From Armatimonadota bacterium (GTDB taxonomy: Bacteria; Armatimonadota; Zipacnadia; Zipacnadales; VGFC01), in assembly GCA_016869045.1 (NCBI GenBank), contig VGFC01000011.1:1-44212 (forward strand): a stretch of DNA of 44,212 bases, read 5' to 3'. Below, piece after piece: positions 8,127-15,530 of the stretch. The notes beneath the pieces were generated by a model that was not told where the DNA came from, made no database searches, and worked only from the letters and a program-made list of their open reading frames with translations. A program made the translations under genes and the position numbers. Position 1 is the stretch's first letter. The number at the start of each line of letters is the position of its first letter.

Positions 8127-8669
8127 CTAGGGCTTCCACGTCATCTGGGCTGGGTCGTCCCGCCGCCTAGACTCTCGTCGGCCGTCCACGTAGACGACCA
8201 AGCCCATTCGCCACCGGTGCCTGGGATCGAACAGCTCAGGCCCGCCGGAGGCGTTCCAACCGCCAAGGCCGTCGCAGGCCATCACGAGGTTCGGACGGGC
8301 CCCGACGCGGCCTTCGTCGAGGCCTTCGAGGCCCGCATTGTACGCGTAACCGGAGGGTGCATGGGGCAAGGCCGGGCAGCGAAAGCAGTCGAGGTTCTTC
8401 ACGTACTCCGGCTCGACCGCGTCGCACCAGTTCCGTGCCAACGGGAAGCGGCCGTTGTGATCGGCGCAGTACATCCGGGTGGCGAGGCCGATCGCGCCCA
8501 GGTTCGGGTAGCAGTACACCTGCTGCGCCACCTGGCGGGCGTAGAGCCACACCGCCAGGAGGAGGCCGGCCACCAGGCCCACGCCAAGGACTGGCCCGAG
8601 CAAGTGACGGAGGAAGGCGCTCTTCGGCGGCGGGCTGCCGCCAGAGTCGTCCCAGCTCGGCTGATCCAT
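8127..8669 (-). CDS. H-X9-DG pseudopilin-like membrane protein, paralogue 3 of 3
   Basis: This 180-residue protein has a short proline-rich cytoplasmic end, one transmembrane helix (HLLGPVLGVGLVAGLLLAVW, about residues 22-41), and the same extracytoplasmic domain as the two downstream genes: CYPNLGAIGLATRMYCADHN, GRFPLARNWCDAVEPE, CFRCPALPH, GYAYNAGLEG and NASGGPELFDPRHRWRMGLV. It ends VDGRRESRRR, retaining a DG dipeptide. It lies 15 bases upstream of paralogue 2. Conserved WCD, CP, GGPELF and RHR motifs across the three proteins probably mark the functional surface. No enzymatic motif is evident. Confidence 0.74.
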   Translation of the reverse strand: MDQPSWDDSGGSPPPKSAFLRHLLGPVLGVGLVAGLLLAVWLYARQVAQQVYCYPNLGAIGLATRMYCADHNGRFPLARNWCDAVEPEYVKNLDCFRCPALPHAPSGYAYNAGLEGLDEGRVGARPNLVMACDGLGGWNASGGPELFDPRHRWRMGLVVYVDGRRESRRRDDPAQMTWKP

Positions 8670-8817
8670 GGTGTCCGATCCCTTCGGGCGCCGTCTGCTC
8701 AGTGAGACGTTCGGCGCCGTCCATGCTCCTCGGAGGCAGGCAAGTTGGCGTCAGCAGGGGAATGTGAGGCGGATCGGCAGGAAAGCCTGACCTGCGAGAA
8801 CGGCATGTGGGTGCGCG

Positions 8818-10689
8818 ATGAGCAAGATCAACGTGCTGGACGACAACACGGCGAACCGCATTGCGGCGGGCGAGGTGGTGGAGCGGCCGGCGAGTGTGGT
8901 GAAGGAGCTGGTCGAGAATGCCATCGATGCGGGCGCGAAGCGGATCACCGTCGAGCTGGGCGAGGGCGGGAAGCAGCTCATCCGGGTGACGGACGACGGC
9001 TGCGGGATGGATGCGGATGATGCGGTGCTGTGCTTGCAGCGGTTTGCGACGAGCAAGATCGCGGCGGCGGCGGACCTGGCGGAGATCGCGACGCTGGGCT
9101 TCCGGGGCGAGGCGTTGCCGAGCATCGCGGCGGTCAGCCGGCTGCGGATGACGACGCGGGAGCATGAGGCGGAGGAGGGAACAGAGGTCATCGTCAACGG
9201 CGGCGTGATGGCGGACCTGCACGCGGTGGGTTGCCCGCCGGGAACGATGGTCGAAGTGCGGGACCTGTTCTTCAATACTCCGGCGCGGCTGAAGTTCCTG
9301 AAGGTCACGAACACGGAACGCAGCCACTGCATCGAGTGGGTGCAGCGGCTGGCGCTGGCGCACCCGGACATCGCGTTCCGCGTGATCCACGATGCTTCGA
9401 CGTGCTTCGTGTCGCCGGCGACCGGCGACATGCTGCCGATCCTGGCGACCATGTACGGCAGCAGCGCGAGCCGCGACTTCATCCCGGTGAGCTACGAATC
9501 GCCCGACATCCGGATTGCGGGCTATCTGTCGAACCCTCGCCTGACGCGCGCGAACCGCACGCACCAGCACTTCTTCATCAACGGGCGGCTCATCCGCAGC
9601 CGGATGATGAGCCACGGCCTGACGCTGGCGTATGGCGGGCTGCTGCCGACCGGCCGCCAGCCGATCTGCGCCATCACGTTCGACATGGTGCCGCGCCTCG
9701 TGGACCCGAATGCGCACCCTACGAAGATCGAGGTGCGCTTCAGTCGGCCGTGGGAGGTGCACCATCTGCTGGAGCAGGCGGTCGTGGAAGCCTTGCGCTC
9801 CGCGAACCTGATCGGCGAGGCGACGTTCCAGCGGCCCGCGCCGGCAGAGGACGAGGACTGGGACCTGCGCGTAGGCCAGGAGCGAACCGCGCCTGCGGGC
9901 ACGCCAACAACGGGACGTGCATCGGGACCGACCGCAACCCGAACGCCCTGGCCCAAGGTCGGCGAGGAGGGTCCGCGGATCGGCTGGCGGCCGAGCCCCT
10001 TCGCGGACGTCATCGACGAGCACGAGGAGGGACTGGAGGTCCACGCGCGACCGATCGCCGAGCCGCCGCCGGAGGCGCCTCGGCTGCCCGTCCGGGAGGC
10101 GCCACGGCATCGGCTGGAGGAAGCGCGCGTGCTGGGTCAGCTGCGCGACACGTACATCCTCGTGGAGGCGCCCGATGCGCTGCTCCTGATCAACCAGCAC
10201 CGGGCCTCGGAGGTCGCGCTCGCGCAGCGGCTGCGCGGCCAGAGCGCGGGACGGCTCGGGCGCTCGCAGCGGCTCACGGTTCCGGTCTCGGTGGAGCTGC
10301 CGGCCAGGGAGTCGTCGGTGGTCGAGACCAACCTCGAGGTCTTCCTCAACCTGGGCTTCGAGATCGAGCCCTTCGGCGGCGCGGCATGGCTGATCCGCGC
10401 AATCCCGACCTTCCTGGAGGGGCGGAACTACGAGGAGGTCTTCCGAGGGCTGGCCGAACAGCTGGCCGACGAAGACCTGCCGCCGAGCCTCGAGCAACGG
10501 ATGGACCTCGCGGTCGCCACGGCGGCGTGTCGAGCGGCAGTGAAGGCCAGCGAGCGCCTCACCCAGCGGGAGATGGAGGACCTCCTGAGAGCTCTCGTGG
10601 CGGCCGGTTCGCCCGGCCTCTGCCCCCACGGCGACCCCCTGATCATCGCCCTTCGCCACGAGGAGCTGGACCGGCGCTTCGAGCGGTAG
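8818..10689 (+). CDS. mutL: DNA mismatch repair protein MutL
   Basis: The 623-residue protein has the GHKL ATPase domain of MutL: IAAGEVVERPASVVKELVENAIDAGA (motif I), DDGCGM (motif II), and ATSKI with GFRGEALPSI (motif III). It is followed by the transducer domain (FINGRLIRS) and a linker rich in Pro and Arg (about 345-430). The C-terminal dimerisation domain has ACRAAVKASERL and CPHGDPL. MutL couples MutS mismatch recognition to strand incision. The endonuclease motif normally read as DQHA-x2-E-x4-E appears as NQHRASEVALAQ (about 459-470), so Asp and the last Glu are changed while His and the first Glu remain. No mutS is in the window. The start is ATG with a weak ribosome binding site. Confidence 0.96.
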   Translation: MSKINVLDDNTANRIAAGEVVERPASVVKELVENAIDAGAKRITVELGEGGKQLIRVTDDGCGMDADDAVLCLQRFATSKIAAAADLAEIATLGFRGEALPSIAAVSRLRMTTREHEAEEGTEVIVNGGVMADLHAVGCPPGTMVEVRDLFFNTPARLKFLKVTNTERSHCIEWVQRLALAHPDIAFRVIHDASTCFVSPATGDMLPILATMYGSSASRDFIPVSYESPDIRIAGYLSNPRLTRANRTHQHFFINGRLIRSRMMSHGLTLAYGGLLPTGRQPICAITFDMVPRLVDPNAHPTKIEVRFSRPWEVHHLLEQAVVEALRSANLIGEATFQRPAPAEDEDWDLRVGQERTAPAGTPTTGRASGPTATRTPWPKVGEEGPRIGWRPSPFADVIDEHEEGLEVHARPIAEPPPEAPRLPVREAPRHRLEEARVLGQLRDTYILVEAPDALLLINQHRASEVALAQRLRGQSAGRLGRSQRLTVPVSVELPARESSVVETNLEVFLNLGFEIEPFGGAAWLIRAIPTFLEGRNYEEVFRGLAEQLADEDLPPSLEQRMDLAVATAACRAAVKASERLTQREMEDLLRALVAAGSPGLCPHGDPLIIALRHEELDRRFER

Positions 10690-10724
10690 GAGTTGCGGAG
10701 TCCCGGAGTTGGGGAGTTGCGGAG
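10689..10724. repeat. GGAGTTGCGGAG-type short repeats
   Basis: The gap between the convergent mutL and mtnP genes is filled by imperfect units of GGAGTTGCGGAG, CCGGAGTTGGGG and GAGTTGCGGAG. A related pattern (CCGGAGTCCAGAGTTG) occurs at 18541-18556. It may be part of a dispersed intergenic repeat family. No transcription terminator with a T tract is visible here. Confidence 0.4.
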
Positions 10725-10736
10725 AGAGGCAACGGC

Positions 10737-11510
10737 TCACGCGATCGGTTTGCGGCAAGAGCAGTGGGGGAGGTCCTCGGCGCGGGAGACGGCAGCGAGG
10801 AGGACGGCTTCCACGACCTGCAGCCGACGGTCCATCAGCTCCGTGACCTCGCGGTGGCTCGGGTGCTCGTCGGAGAGGCCGGCGCCGAGGTTGGTGACGA
10901 GGCACAGGGTCGCATAGCAGAGGCCGACCTCGCGCGCGAGGACGACCTCCGGCACGCCCGTCATGCCTACCATGTCCGCGCCCCACTGAGCGAACAGCCT
11001 GATCTCCGCGGCGGTCTCGAAGCGCGGCCCCTCGGCGCACAGGTACGTTCCGCCATCAACGCACGTCTCCCCCACCTCGCTCGCGCCCGCGATCAGCCAT
11101 CGGCGCACGCTCGGGCAGTAGGGCTCCGTCACGTCTGCGTGCTTGACGCCCTGCTCGTCGTCGCCATCGAAGAACGTCAGCGGACGGGACTTGGTGAAGT
11201 CGAGGAACTGGTCGGCCGCCACCAAAGTCCCCGGCAGGAGATCGCGGCGCAAGGACCCGACCGCATTCGTCGCGATGACGGCCGTGCAGTCGAGGGCCTT
11301 CAGAGCGGCGATGTTAGCCCGATAGTTCACGCGATGCGGCGGTATGCGATGCCCGGCGCCGTGGCGCTCCAGGAAGACGACCTCATGCCCCGCGATCGCG
11401 GCCCGGCGGACCTGGGCCTCACCGTAGCCCGTGACGATGTGCTTCGGGTCCGCATCCCGCGCGTCGGCAAGCCCATACACGCCGGTTCCGCCGATGATGG
11501 CCAGGCGCAC
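10737..11510 (-). CDS. mtnP: S-methyl-5'-thioadenosine phosphorylase family enzyme
   Basis: The 257-residue protein belongs to the trimeric purine nucleoside phosphorylase family 2. It starts RLAIIGGTGVYGL, has the phosphate-binding HGAGHRIPPHRVNYRANIAAL, and shows ATNAVGSLRRDL, YLCAEGPRFETAAEIR and the active-site stretch GMTGVPEVVLAREVGLCYA. It would cleave methylthioadenosine, or methylthioinosine in some relatives, with phosphate in methionine/polyamine salvage. The start is GTG 11510: an AGGAGG-like site at 11517-11525 lies at proper spacing and the family N-terminus begins there. No other salvage gene is nearby. A promoter candidate is at 11535-11563. Exact substrate (adenosine versus inosine form) cannot be fixed. 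Confidence 0.9.
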   Translation of the reverse strand: MRLAIIGGTGVYGLADARDADPKHIVTGYGEAQVRRAAIAGHEVVFLERHGAGHRIPPHRVNYRANIAALKALDCTAVIATNAVGSLRRDLLPGTLVAADQFLDFTKSRPLTFFDGDDEQGVKHADVTEPYCPSVRRWLIAGASEVGETCVDGGTYLCAEGPRFETAAEIRLFAQWGADMVGMTGVPEVVLAREVGLCYATLCLVTNLGAGLSDEHPSHREVTELMDRRLQVVEAVLLAAVSRAEDLPHCSCRKPIA

Positions 11511-11534
11511 TGGTAGGGTCCTCCTCGTTGTCGC

Positions 11535-11563
11535 AGTATAGCCGTGGAGCCTGGCACGCGCAA
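11535..11563 (-). promoter_or_regulatory. Candidate promoter of mtnP
   Basis: On the minus strand, TTGCGC (11558-11563) is followed by a 17-base spacer and TATACT (11535-11540). The -10 box matches five of six consensus bases and the -35 box three of six. It would give a short leader of about 20 bases before the GTG start. Confidence 0.45.
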
Positions 11564-11660
11564 CCAGCCGCGGCAAGTCCAGAGCAGGAGTCACCGGCAG
11601 CGCAGGCGAACAGGGCAGGCGACGGGGGTTCGCAGTCAGCCTCGGGAGGGGTCATTCGCG

Positions 11661-13412
11661 ATGCTCACCAAGCTCACGGTGAAGGGGTTCAAGTGTCTCG
11701 ACGACGTCGAGATCGACCTGGGGCAAGCGGTCGTGTTCATCGGGCCCAACAACTCTGGGAAGACCGTCGCCCTCCAGGCCTTGGCCTTGTGGCACACCGG
11801 GCTCCAGCAGTGGCTGAGTCGGCGCCGCAGTCGGCCTGTTCCGGACAAGCGCCCCGGTGTGACGCTGAACCGACGTGACCTCATCGCGGTTCCGGTACCA
11901 GACGCGAAGCTTCTCTGGCACGACCTGCACATCCGAGACGTGGAGATGGTGCTCAACGGGCAAGGCAAGCTCAAGCCGAAGACGAAGGGCGTCCTCATGG
12001 AGGTGACCGTCAGCGCGGTTTCGGCCGGACATGAATGGGAGTGCGGCCTGGAGTTCGACTACGCCAACCCGGAGTCGTTCTACTGCCGACCGTTGAGGCG
12101 ACCGGGCCCGGACGGCACAGGCGAGCCGATGAACGTACCGGAGGAGGCCAGCGGCGTCCGGGTAGCGTTCCTTCCGCCCATGTCGGGTCTTGCCGCGGAG
12201 GAACCCAAGTGGGAGCCCGGACGGGTGAACGTGCTTATCGGCGAGGGGCAGACGGCTCAAGTTCTCCGCAACCTCTGCCACCAACTACACGAGGCGGAAG
12301 GGGACAGGGGCAGCTGGGCGGACCTGGCAGGGCACATCGAGGCCCTTTTCGGACAGTCCATCCTGCCGCCCCGGTACGATGAGGCCCGGGGCGAAGTGAC
12401 GATGGTGTACCGGGAGAGGTCGGGCGTCGAGTTGGACATCTCCTCGTCCGGACGTGGTCTGCAGCAGACGCTGCTCTTGCTCGCCTACCTGTACGCCCAT
12501 CCGGGAACGGTCCTCCTCTTGGACGAGCCGGATGCCCACCTCGAGATCCTGCGACAGCGGCAGACGTACCGACTCATCAAGGAGGTGGCGGCCTCGACAG
12601 GCAGCCAAGTGATCGCCGCCAGCCACTCGGAGGTCGTGCTGAACGAGGCCGCCGACAGTGACGTCGTCGTAGCCTTCGTGGGGCTTCCGCATCGTATCGA
12701 CGACCGGAAGAGCCAGGTGCTGAAGGCCCTGAAGGACATCGGGTTCGAGGATTACTACCTCGCAGAACACCTTGGATGGGTCCTGTACCTGGAAGGGCCT
12801 ACTGACCTCGCGATCCTCCAGTCGTTCGCGCGTCTCCTGGACCACGACGCAGTGAAGTGCCTCGCCCGTCCATTGGTCCGTTACGTCCAGAACCAGCCGT
12901 CCCGGGCTCGCAGTCACTTCTTCGGTCTGCGGGAGGCGAAGTCGGACCTCGTGGGTATCGCGTTGTTCGACCGTCTTCAGACGGAAGGTCTCTCCGAGCA
13001 CCGAGCGCTCAGGGAAGTGCAGTGGCAGAAGCGGGAGTTGGAGAACTACCTATGCCGCGACGACGTACTGCTCGCGTGGGCGCGCGGCGGGGAGACCACC
13101 GACCTGTGGGCGAATGCAGATGCCCAGAGGCGCGAGGACACCATGCGCCGCTGCATCGAGAACATGGAGCGCGCGCTCGCAACGATGCGGCGTCCCGGCC
13201 CATGGTCGGATGACATCAAGGCCACGGACGACTTCCTGGATCCGTTGTTCGAGGCCTACTTCGAGGCCCTCGGGCTGCCGATCCTCTTCGGGAAGAGCGA
13301 CTACCACCAACTCACCGAGTACATGACCCCCGGGATGCTGCCCGACGAGGTGACGGAGAAGCTGGACGCGATTGCGGAGGTCGCGGAGCGAGCCACGCCC
13401 AGGCAGGACTGA
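11661..13412 (+). CDS. OLD-like ATP-dependent nuclease (AAA ATPase plus TOPRIM domain)
   Basis: The 583-residue protein has an SMC/RecF-like ATPase: KLTVKGFKCLDDVEIDLG start, Walker A GPNNSGKT (28-35), signature SSSGRGLQQTLLLLAYLYA, Walker B VLLLDEPDAHLE (D288, E289), and H-loop IAASHSEVVLNEA. After about residue 370 comes a TOPRIM-like region with LYLEGPTDLAIL (E378) and GIALFDRL (D437), then WQKRELENYLC. This is the layout of single-gene class 1 OLD nucleases, several of which defend against phage. The second TOPRIM Asp expected in DxD is Leu here. GGGAGGGG lies before ATG 11661. There is no Gabija helicase or PARIS partner beside it; a role in defence or repair is inferred. Confidence 0.85.
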   Translation: MLTKLTVKGFKCLDDVEIDLGQAVVFIGPNNSGKTVALQALALWHTGLQQWLSRRRSRPVPDKRPGVTLNRRDLIAVPVPDAKLLWHDLHIRDVEMVLNGQGKLKPKTKGVLMEVTVSAVSAGHEWECGLEFDYANPESFYCRPLRRPGPDGTGEPMNVPEEASGVRVAFLPPMSGLAAEEPKWEPGRVNVLIGEGQTAQVLRNLCHQLHEAEGDRGSWADLAGHIEALFGQSILPPRYDEARGEVTMVYRERSGVELDISSSGRGLQQTLLLLAYLYAHPGTVLLLDEPDAHLEILRQRQTYRLIKEVAASTGSQVIAASHSEVVLNEAADSDVVVAFVGLPHRIDDRKSQVLKALKDIGFEDYYLAEHLGWVLYLEGPTDLAILQSFARLLDHDAVKCLARPLVRYVQNQPSRARSHFFGLREAKSDLVGIALFDRLQTEGLSEHRALREVQWQKRELENYLCRDDVLLAWARGGETTDLWANADAQRREDTMRRCIENMERALATMRRPGPWSDDIKATDDFLDPLFEAYFEALGLPILFGKSDYHQLTEYMTPGMLPDEVTEKLDAIAEVAERATPRQD

Positions 13413-13452
13413 GCGTGGCTCGGCGCGGTTCGGTGGCGGGACGGGCGGCCCG

Positions 13453-13821
13453 TTAGACCTCGTCAGCCGGGATCTCGCCGGCGGCCTTACGGACGCTGAG
13501 GAGGAGGAGGCCCAGGGAGGCCTCGGCCTTGGCGGTCACGGCGAGACAGAGGTCGTCGCCTACGCGGGAGGCTACGATGTAGCCGCCGTCGGCCTGGACG
13601 AGGACCTGCCGGGCGCTGCCCTGGCCGGCGTCCTCGGCCATGCGGGCGGCGCGGACCGCGACGTCGGCGGCCAGGGCGGCCAGCGTGTCCGCATCGACGC
13701 CGCCCGCCACATCGCTGTGGATGGCGAGTCCGTCATTGGTGGCGAGCACGGCTGCGGTGATGTCGGGGTTGCGCTGTCTCAGTTGCTGCAGGACGGAGAG
13801 GGCGTCTGCCACTTGGCTCAC
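13453..13821 (-). CDS. Roadblock/LC7 domain protein
   Basis: The 122-residue protein is a single roadblock domain: VLQQLRQRNPDITAAVLATNDGLAIHSDV, then a central helix rich in Ala, and VLVQADGGYIVASRVGDDLCLAVTAK. Bacterial roadblock proteins such as MglB regulate Ras-like GTPases that set cell polarity and gliding, or act with receiver-DUF4388 proteins. Here the receiver-DUF4388 gene lies 83 bases upstream on the same strand, while no MglA GTPase is seen in the window. The start is GTG 13821 (GTGAGCCAAGTGG); no ATG alternative keeps the domain intact. Confidence 0.88.
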   Translation of the reverse strand: MSQVADALSVLQQLRQRNPDITAAVLATNDGLAIHSDVAGGVDADTLAALAADVAVRAARMAEDAGQGSARQVLVQADGGYIVASRVGDDLCLAVTAKAEASLGLLLLSVRKAAGEIPADEV

Positions 13822-13904
13822 CTCGTTTGGGCGGGCGGATAGGCCCGGTTTGGGTCAGCCCGGCACGCGGGGCGCCGGGGGATGCGCGAGACGGAGAAGG
13901 GTCC

Positions 13905-14651
13905 CTACGCCTGGAGCGCCGCCCGGCGCTCGTCGTGATGCTGCAGGGCCCGCATGAGCACGGAGGTCGCGCTCTCGGCAAGCGGCGGTCGGGCTTCGAC
14001 CGCCTCGGTACGGAAGGCGTAGGTTCCGGTGTCCCAGCCGACCAGCTCGACGACGGCGTCCTCGGCGGTGAGGCTGCCGGCCGTGGCCGAGATGATCTTA
14101 CCACGGTGGAAGGCCAGCTGGCCCCACTTGATTCCCGAGACGATCCGGAGCACTCCCGTCTGCATCTCACCCTCGATCGCCTGGATCACCGCGGCGAGGC
14201 TGATGGCGCCGAGGGAGCCCATCAGACCGAGGCCCGTCGAGGCCGGTAGCGCGGTGCTTCCGGGCGGCGCGTCAGAGGCCGGGAGGCGCTGGAGGATTCC
14301 GCTGACCGCCGCGAATAGCTCCGGGAAGGCGAACGGCTTGGCCATGTAGGCGTGCGCGCCGAGGCGCAGACCCTCGACGCGGTCCTTGAGGCCATGACGC
14401 CCCGTGAGGAAGATGAACGGGATGCTCTGCAGTGTGGGATCGCTGCGGAGCCGGCTGGCGAGCTGGAAGCCGTCGAGCTTCGGGAGGGCGACCTCCAGGC
14501 AGATGAGGTCGGGGCGCTCGGCGCGGGCGAGCGCGAGCCCTTGCTCCCCGTCGGCGGCGGCTGGCACCTCATAGCCCTCCCCGACCAGGCCGCTGACGAT
14601 CAGGTCGCGGACATCTCGATCGCCGTCTACCACCAGGATCTTGTGCGCCAT
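13905..14651 (-). CDS. Receiver-like domain fused to DUF4388 (PATAN), phosphoacceptor replaced by Glu
   Basis: The 248-residue protein starts with a CheY-like receiver (1-125): KILVVDGDRDVRDL, LICLEVALPKLDGFQ, FLTGR (T83) and AKPFAFPEL (K105). The residue at the usual phosphorylated Asp is Glu53, and the second acidic-pocket residue is Gly10. The C-terminal DUF4388 domain (about 145-235) reads GSLGAISLAAVIQAIEGEMQTG, GQLAFHRGKIISA and AEDAVVELVGWDTGTYAF. Such proteins are intracellular signalling adaptors in gliding and polarity networks. Glu suggests a receiver locked in, or mimicking, the active state. It is encoded just before the roadblock gene and 31 bases after a small membrane protein gene. 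Confidence 0.9.
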   Translation of the reverse strand: MAHKILVVDGDRDVRDLIVSGLVGEGYEVPAAADGEQGLALARAERPDLICLEVALPKLDGFQLASRLRSDPTLQSIPFIFLTGRHGLKDRVEGLRLGAHAYMAKPFAFPELFAAVSGILQRLPASDAPPGSTALPASTGLGLMGSLGAISLAAVIQAIEGEMQTGVLRIVSGIKWGQLAFHRGKIISATAGSLTAEDAVVELVGWDTGTYAFRTEAVEARPPLAESATSVLMRALQHHDERRAALQA

Positions 14652-14682
14652 GTTCAGAGCCCGTGTCAGGCAGTAAGGCCGG

Positions 14683-15009
14683 CTACGCGTCGGGCGCCTT
14701 GGCCGCCTGGGTGGCGACGAACCAGCCGGCGGCGGCGCCTGCGGCCACGGCGACCCCCACCCGGAGGAGGGCCTTGCCGTCGATGCGGACGTTGCGGCCG
14801 ATCAGGTACCCGGCGGCGAACAGCCCGAGCCCGCCCGTGACGGCGACGATTCCGCCGCGCGACCGCAGCCAATCGCCGGGCGCACACTCGCCACTGAGCC
14901 CCTGGACGAGGCTGCGGACCGTCTCACGCGCGAGCGTCCGCGCGGCCTCGGGCGCCTCGGTGCGGAACTGCTCCAGCAGGGCACGGACCTCATCACGCTT
15001 CGGACTCAC
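14683..15009 (-). CDS. Small Gly/Ala-rich membrane protein, unknown function
   Basis: From GTG 15009 the product is 108 residues: a charged amphipathic N-terminal region (SPKRDEVRALLEQFRTEAPEAARTLARE) followed by two hydrophobic segments, GIVAVTGGLGLFAAGYLIG and GVAVAAGAAAGWFVATQAA, separated by RNVRIDGKALLR. This is a helical hairpin typical of proteins encoded next to phage-holin-family membrane proteins. The start overlaps the upstream holin-family gene by 17 bases, suggesting coupling; a GGGAG lies before the GTG. I do not recognise a named family. Confidence 0.68.
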   Translation of the reverse strand: MSPKRDEVRALLEQFRTEAPEAARTLARETVRSLVQGLSGECAPGDWLRSRGGIVAVTGGLGLFAAGYLIGRNVRIDGKALLRVGVAVAAGAAAGWFVATQAAKAPDA

Positions 15010-15355
15010 TCGTCTCCCTCGCCTCGGTCTTCGGCTTGCGGCGGAACCCAACCAGCGCGATGACGGCGGCCAACAGGAAGAAGGCGACTGCGATCAGCAA
15101 GCAGATGAGCCACCGCATCGGCTCCGGCGCCGCCTGGATCAGGAGGCCGGTGGACACGCCCAGGAAGACGGCCCCGAGCGCGAACGCAACGGCCACACAG
15201 GCCGCGTAGATGAGGCCGCGGGCGGCAGCCGAACCGGCGGCGCGGATGGGCGCGGCGGCGCGCTCGCCCGCGAGGGCCGCGGCCTGCTCGATCAGCTCGA
15301 TGGTCAGGTCCGAGAAGGACGGTCGGTCGCCCTTCTCAGGGGTATCGTCCGCCAT
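14993..15355 (-). CDS. Phage holin family (superfamily III-type) membrane protein
   Basis: The 120-residue protein has a charged start (MADDTPEKGDRPSFSDLTIELIEQ), an Ala-rich amphipathic helix (ALAGERAAAPIRAAGSAAARG), and two transmembrane helices (IYAACVAVAFALGAVFLGVS and WLICLLIAVAFFLLAAVIAL) ending in RRKPKTEAR. This arrangement is that of the chromosomal family labelled phage holin superfamily 3-6, which is widespread outside phages and has no proven lytic role. No phage genes surround it. It begins a probable four-gene operon with the small membrane protein, receiver-DUF4388 and roadblock genes. Confidence 0.75.
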   Translation of the reverse strand: MADDTPEKGDRPSFSDLTIELIEQAAALAGERAAAPIRAAGSAAARGLIYAACVAVAFALGAVFLGVSTGLLIQAAPEPMRWLICLLIAVAFFLLAAVIALVGFRRKPKTEARETSESEA

Positions 15356-15393
15356 GGCACGGGGCGCGGCTGCCTTTCGTGGGCCGTGCGGTC

Positions 15394-15407
15394 GGGGCTG
15401 AAGCCCC
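15394..15407. repeat. GGGGCTGAAGCCCC palindrome in leader
   Basis: A perfect 14-base palindrome, framed by GGT and ACC, lies in the leader of the holin-family operon. It could fold as a short mRNA hairpin. Palindromes of this GGGGCTTCAGCCCC type are common dispersed elements in environmental genomes (from general familiarity), but only one copy is visible here. Confidence 0.5.
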
Positions 15408-15437
15408 TCCCACCGCCGCAGATCACCTGCCAGGATG

Positions 15438-15467
15438 AGTCTACCACAACACAACAGAATGTGTCGA
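15438..15467 (-). promoter_or_regulatory. Candidate sigma-70-type promoter of the holin/receiver/roadblock operon
   Basis: On the minus strand TCGACA (15462-15467, five of six) is followed by an 18-base spacer and TAGACT (15438-15443, four of six). The start site would be near 15430, giving a leader of about 75 bases that contains the 15394-15407 palindrome. Confidence 0.5.
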
Positions 15468-15530
15468 TGTTGAAAACGCAGGCCGAGGAGGGCGGGGAAG
15501 CGAAAGTGGGCCTGCCCCCGGAAAGCGCTC

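Noticed and set aside
8236-11040. A 934-codon open frame on the minus strand opposite mutL
   Set aside because: It is antisense to a clearly conserved mutL gene, has an Arg/Pro/Gly-rich composition without domains, and is explained by high GC.
11661-13412. A Gabija or PARIS defence system
   Set aside because: No UvrD-like helicase or separate AriB gene is adjacent; neighbours are mtnP and a roadblock operon, so only a single OLD-like gene is supported.
14993-15355. A prophage remnant suggested by the holin-family gene
   Set aside because: This family is widespread in chromosomes, and no endolysin, structural gene or integrase is nearby.
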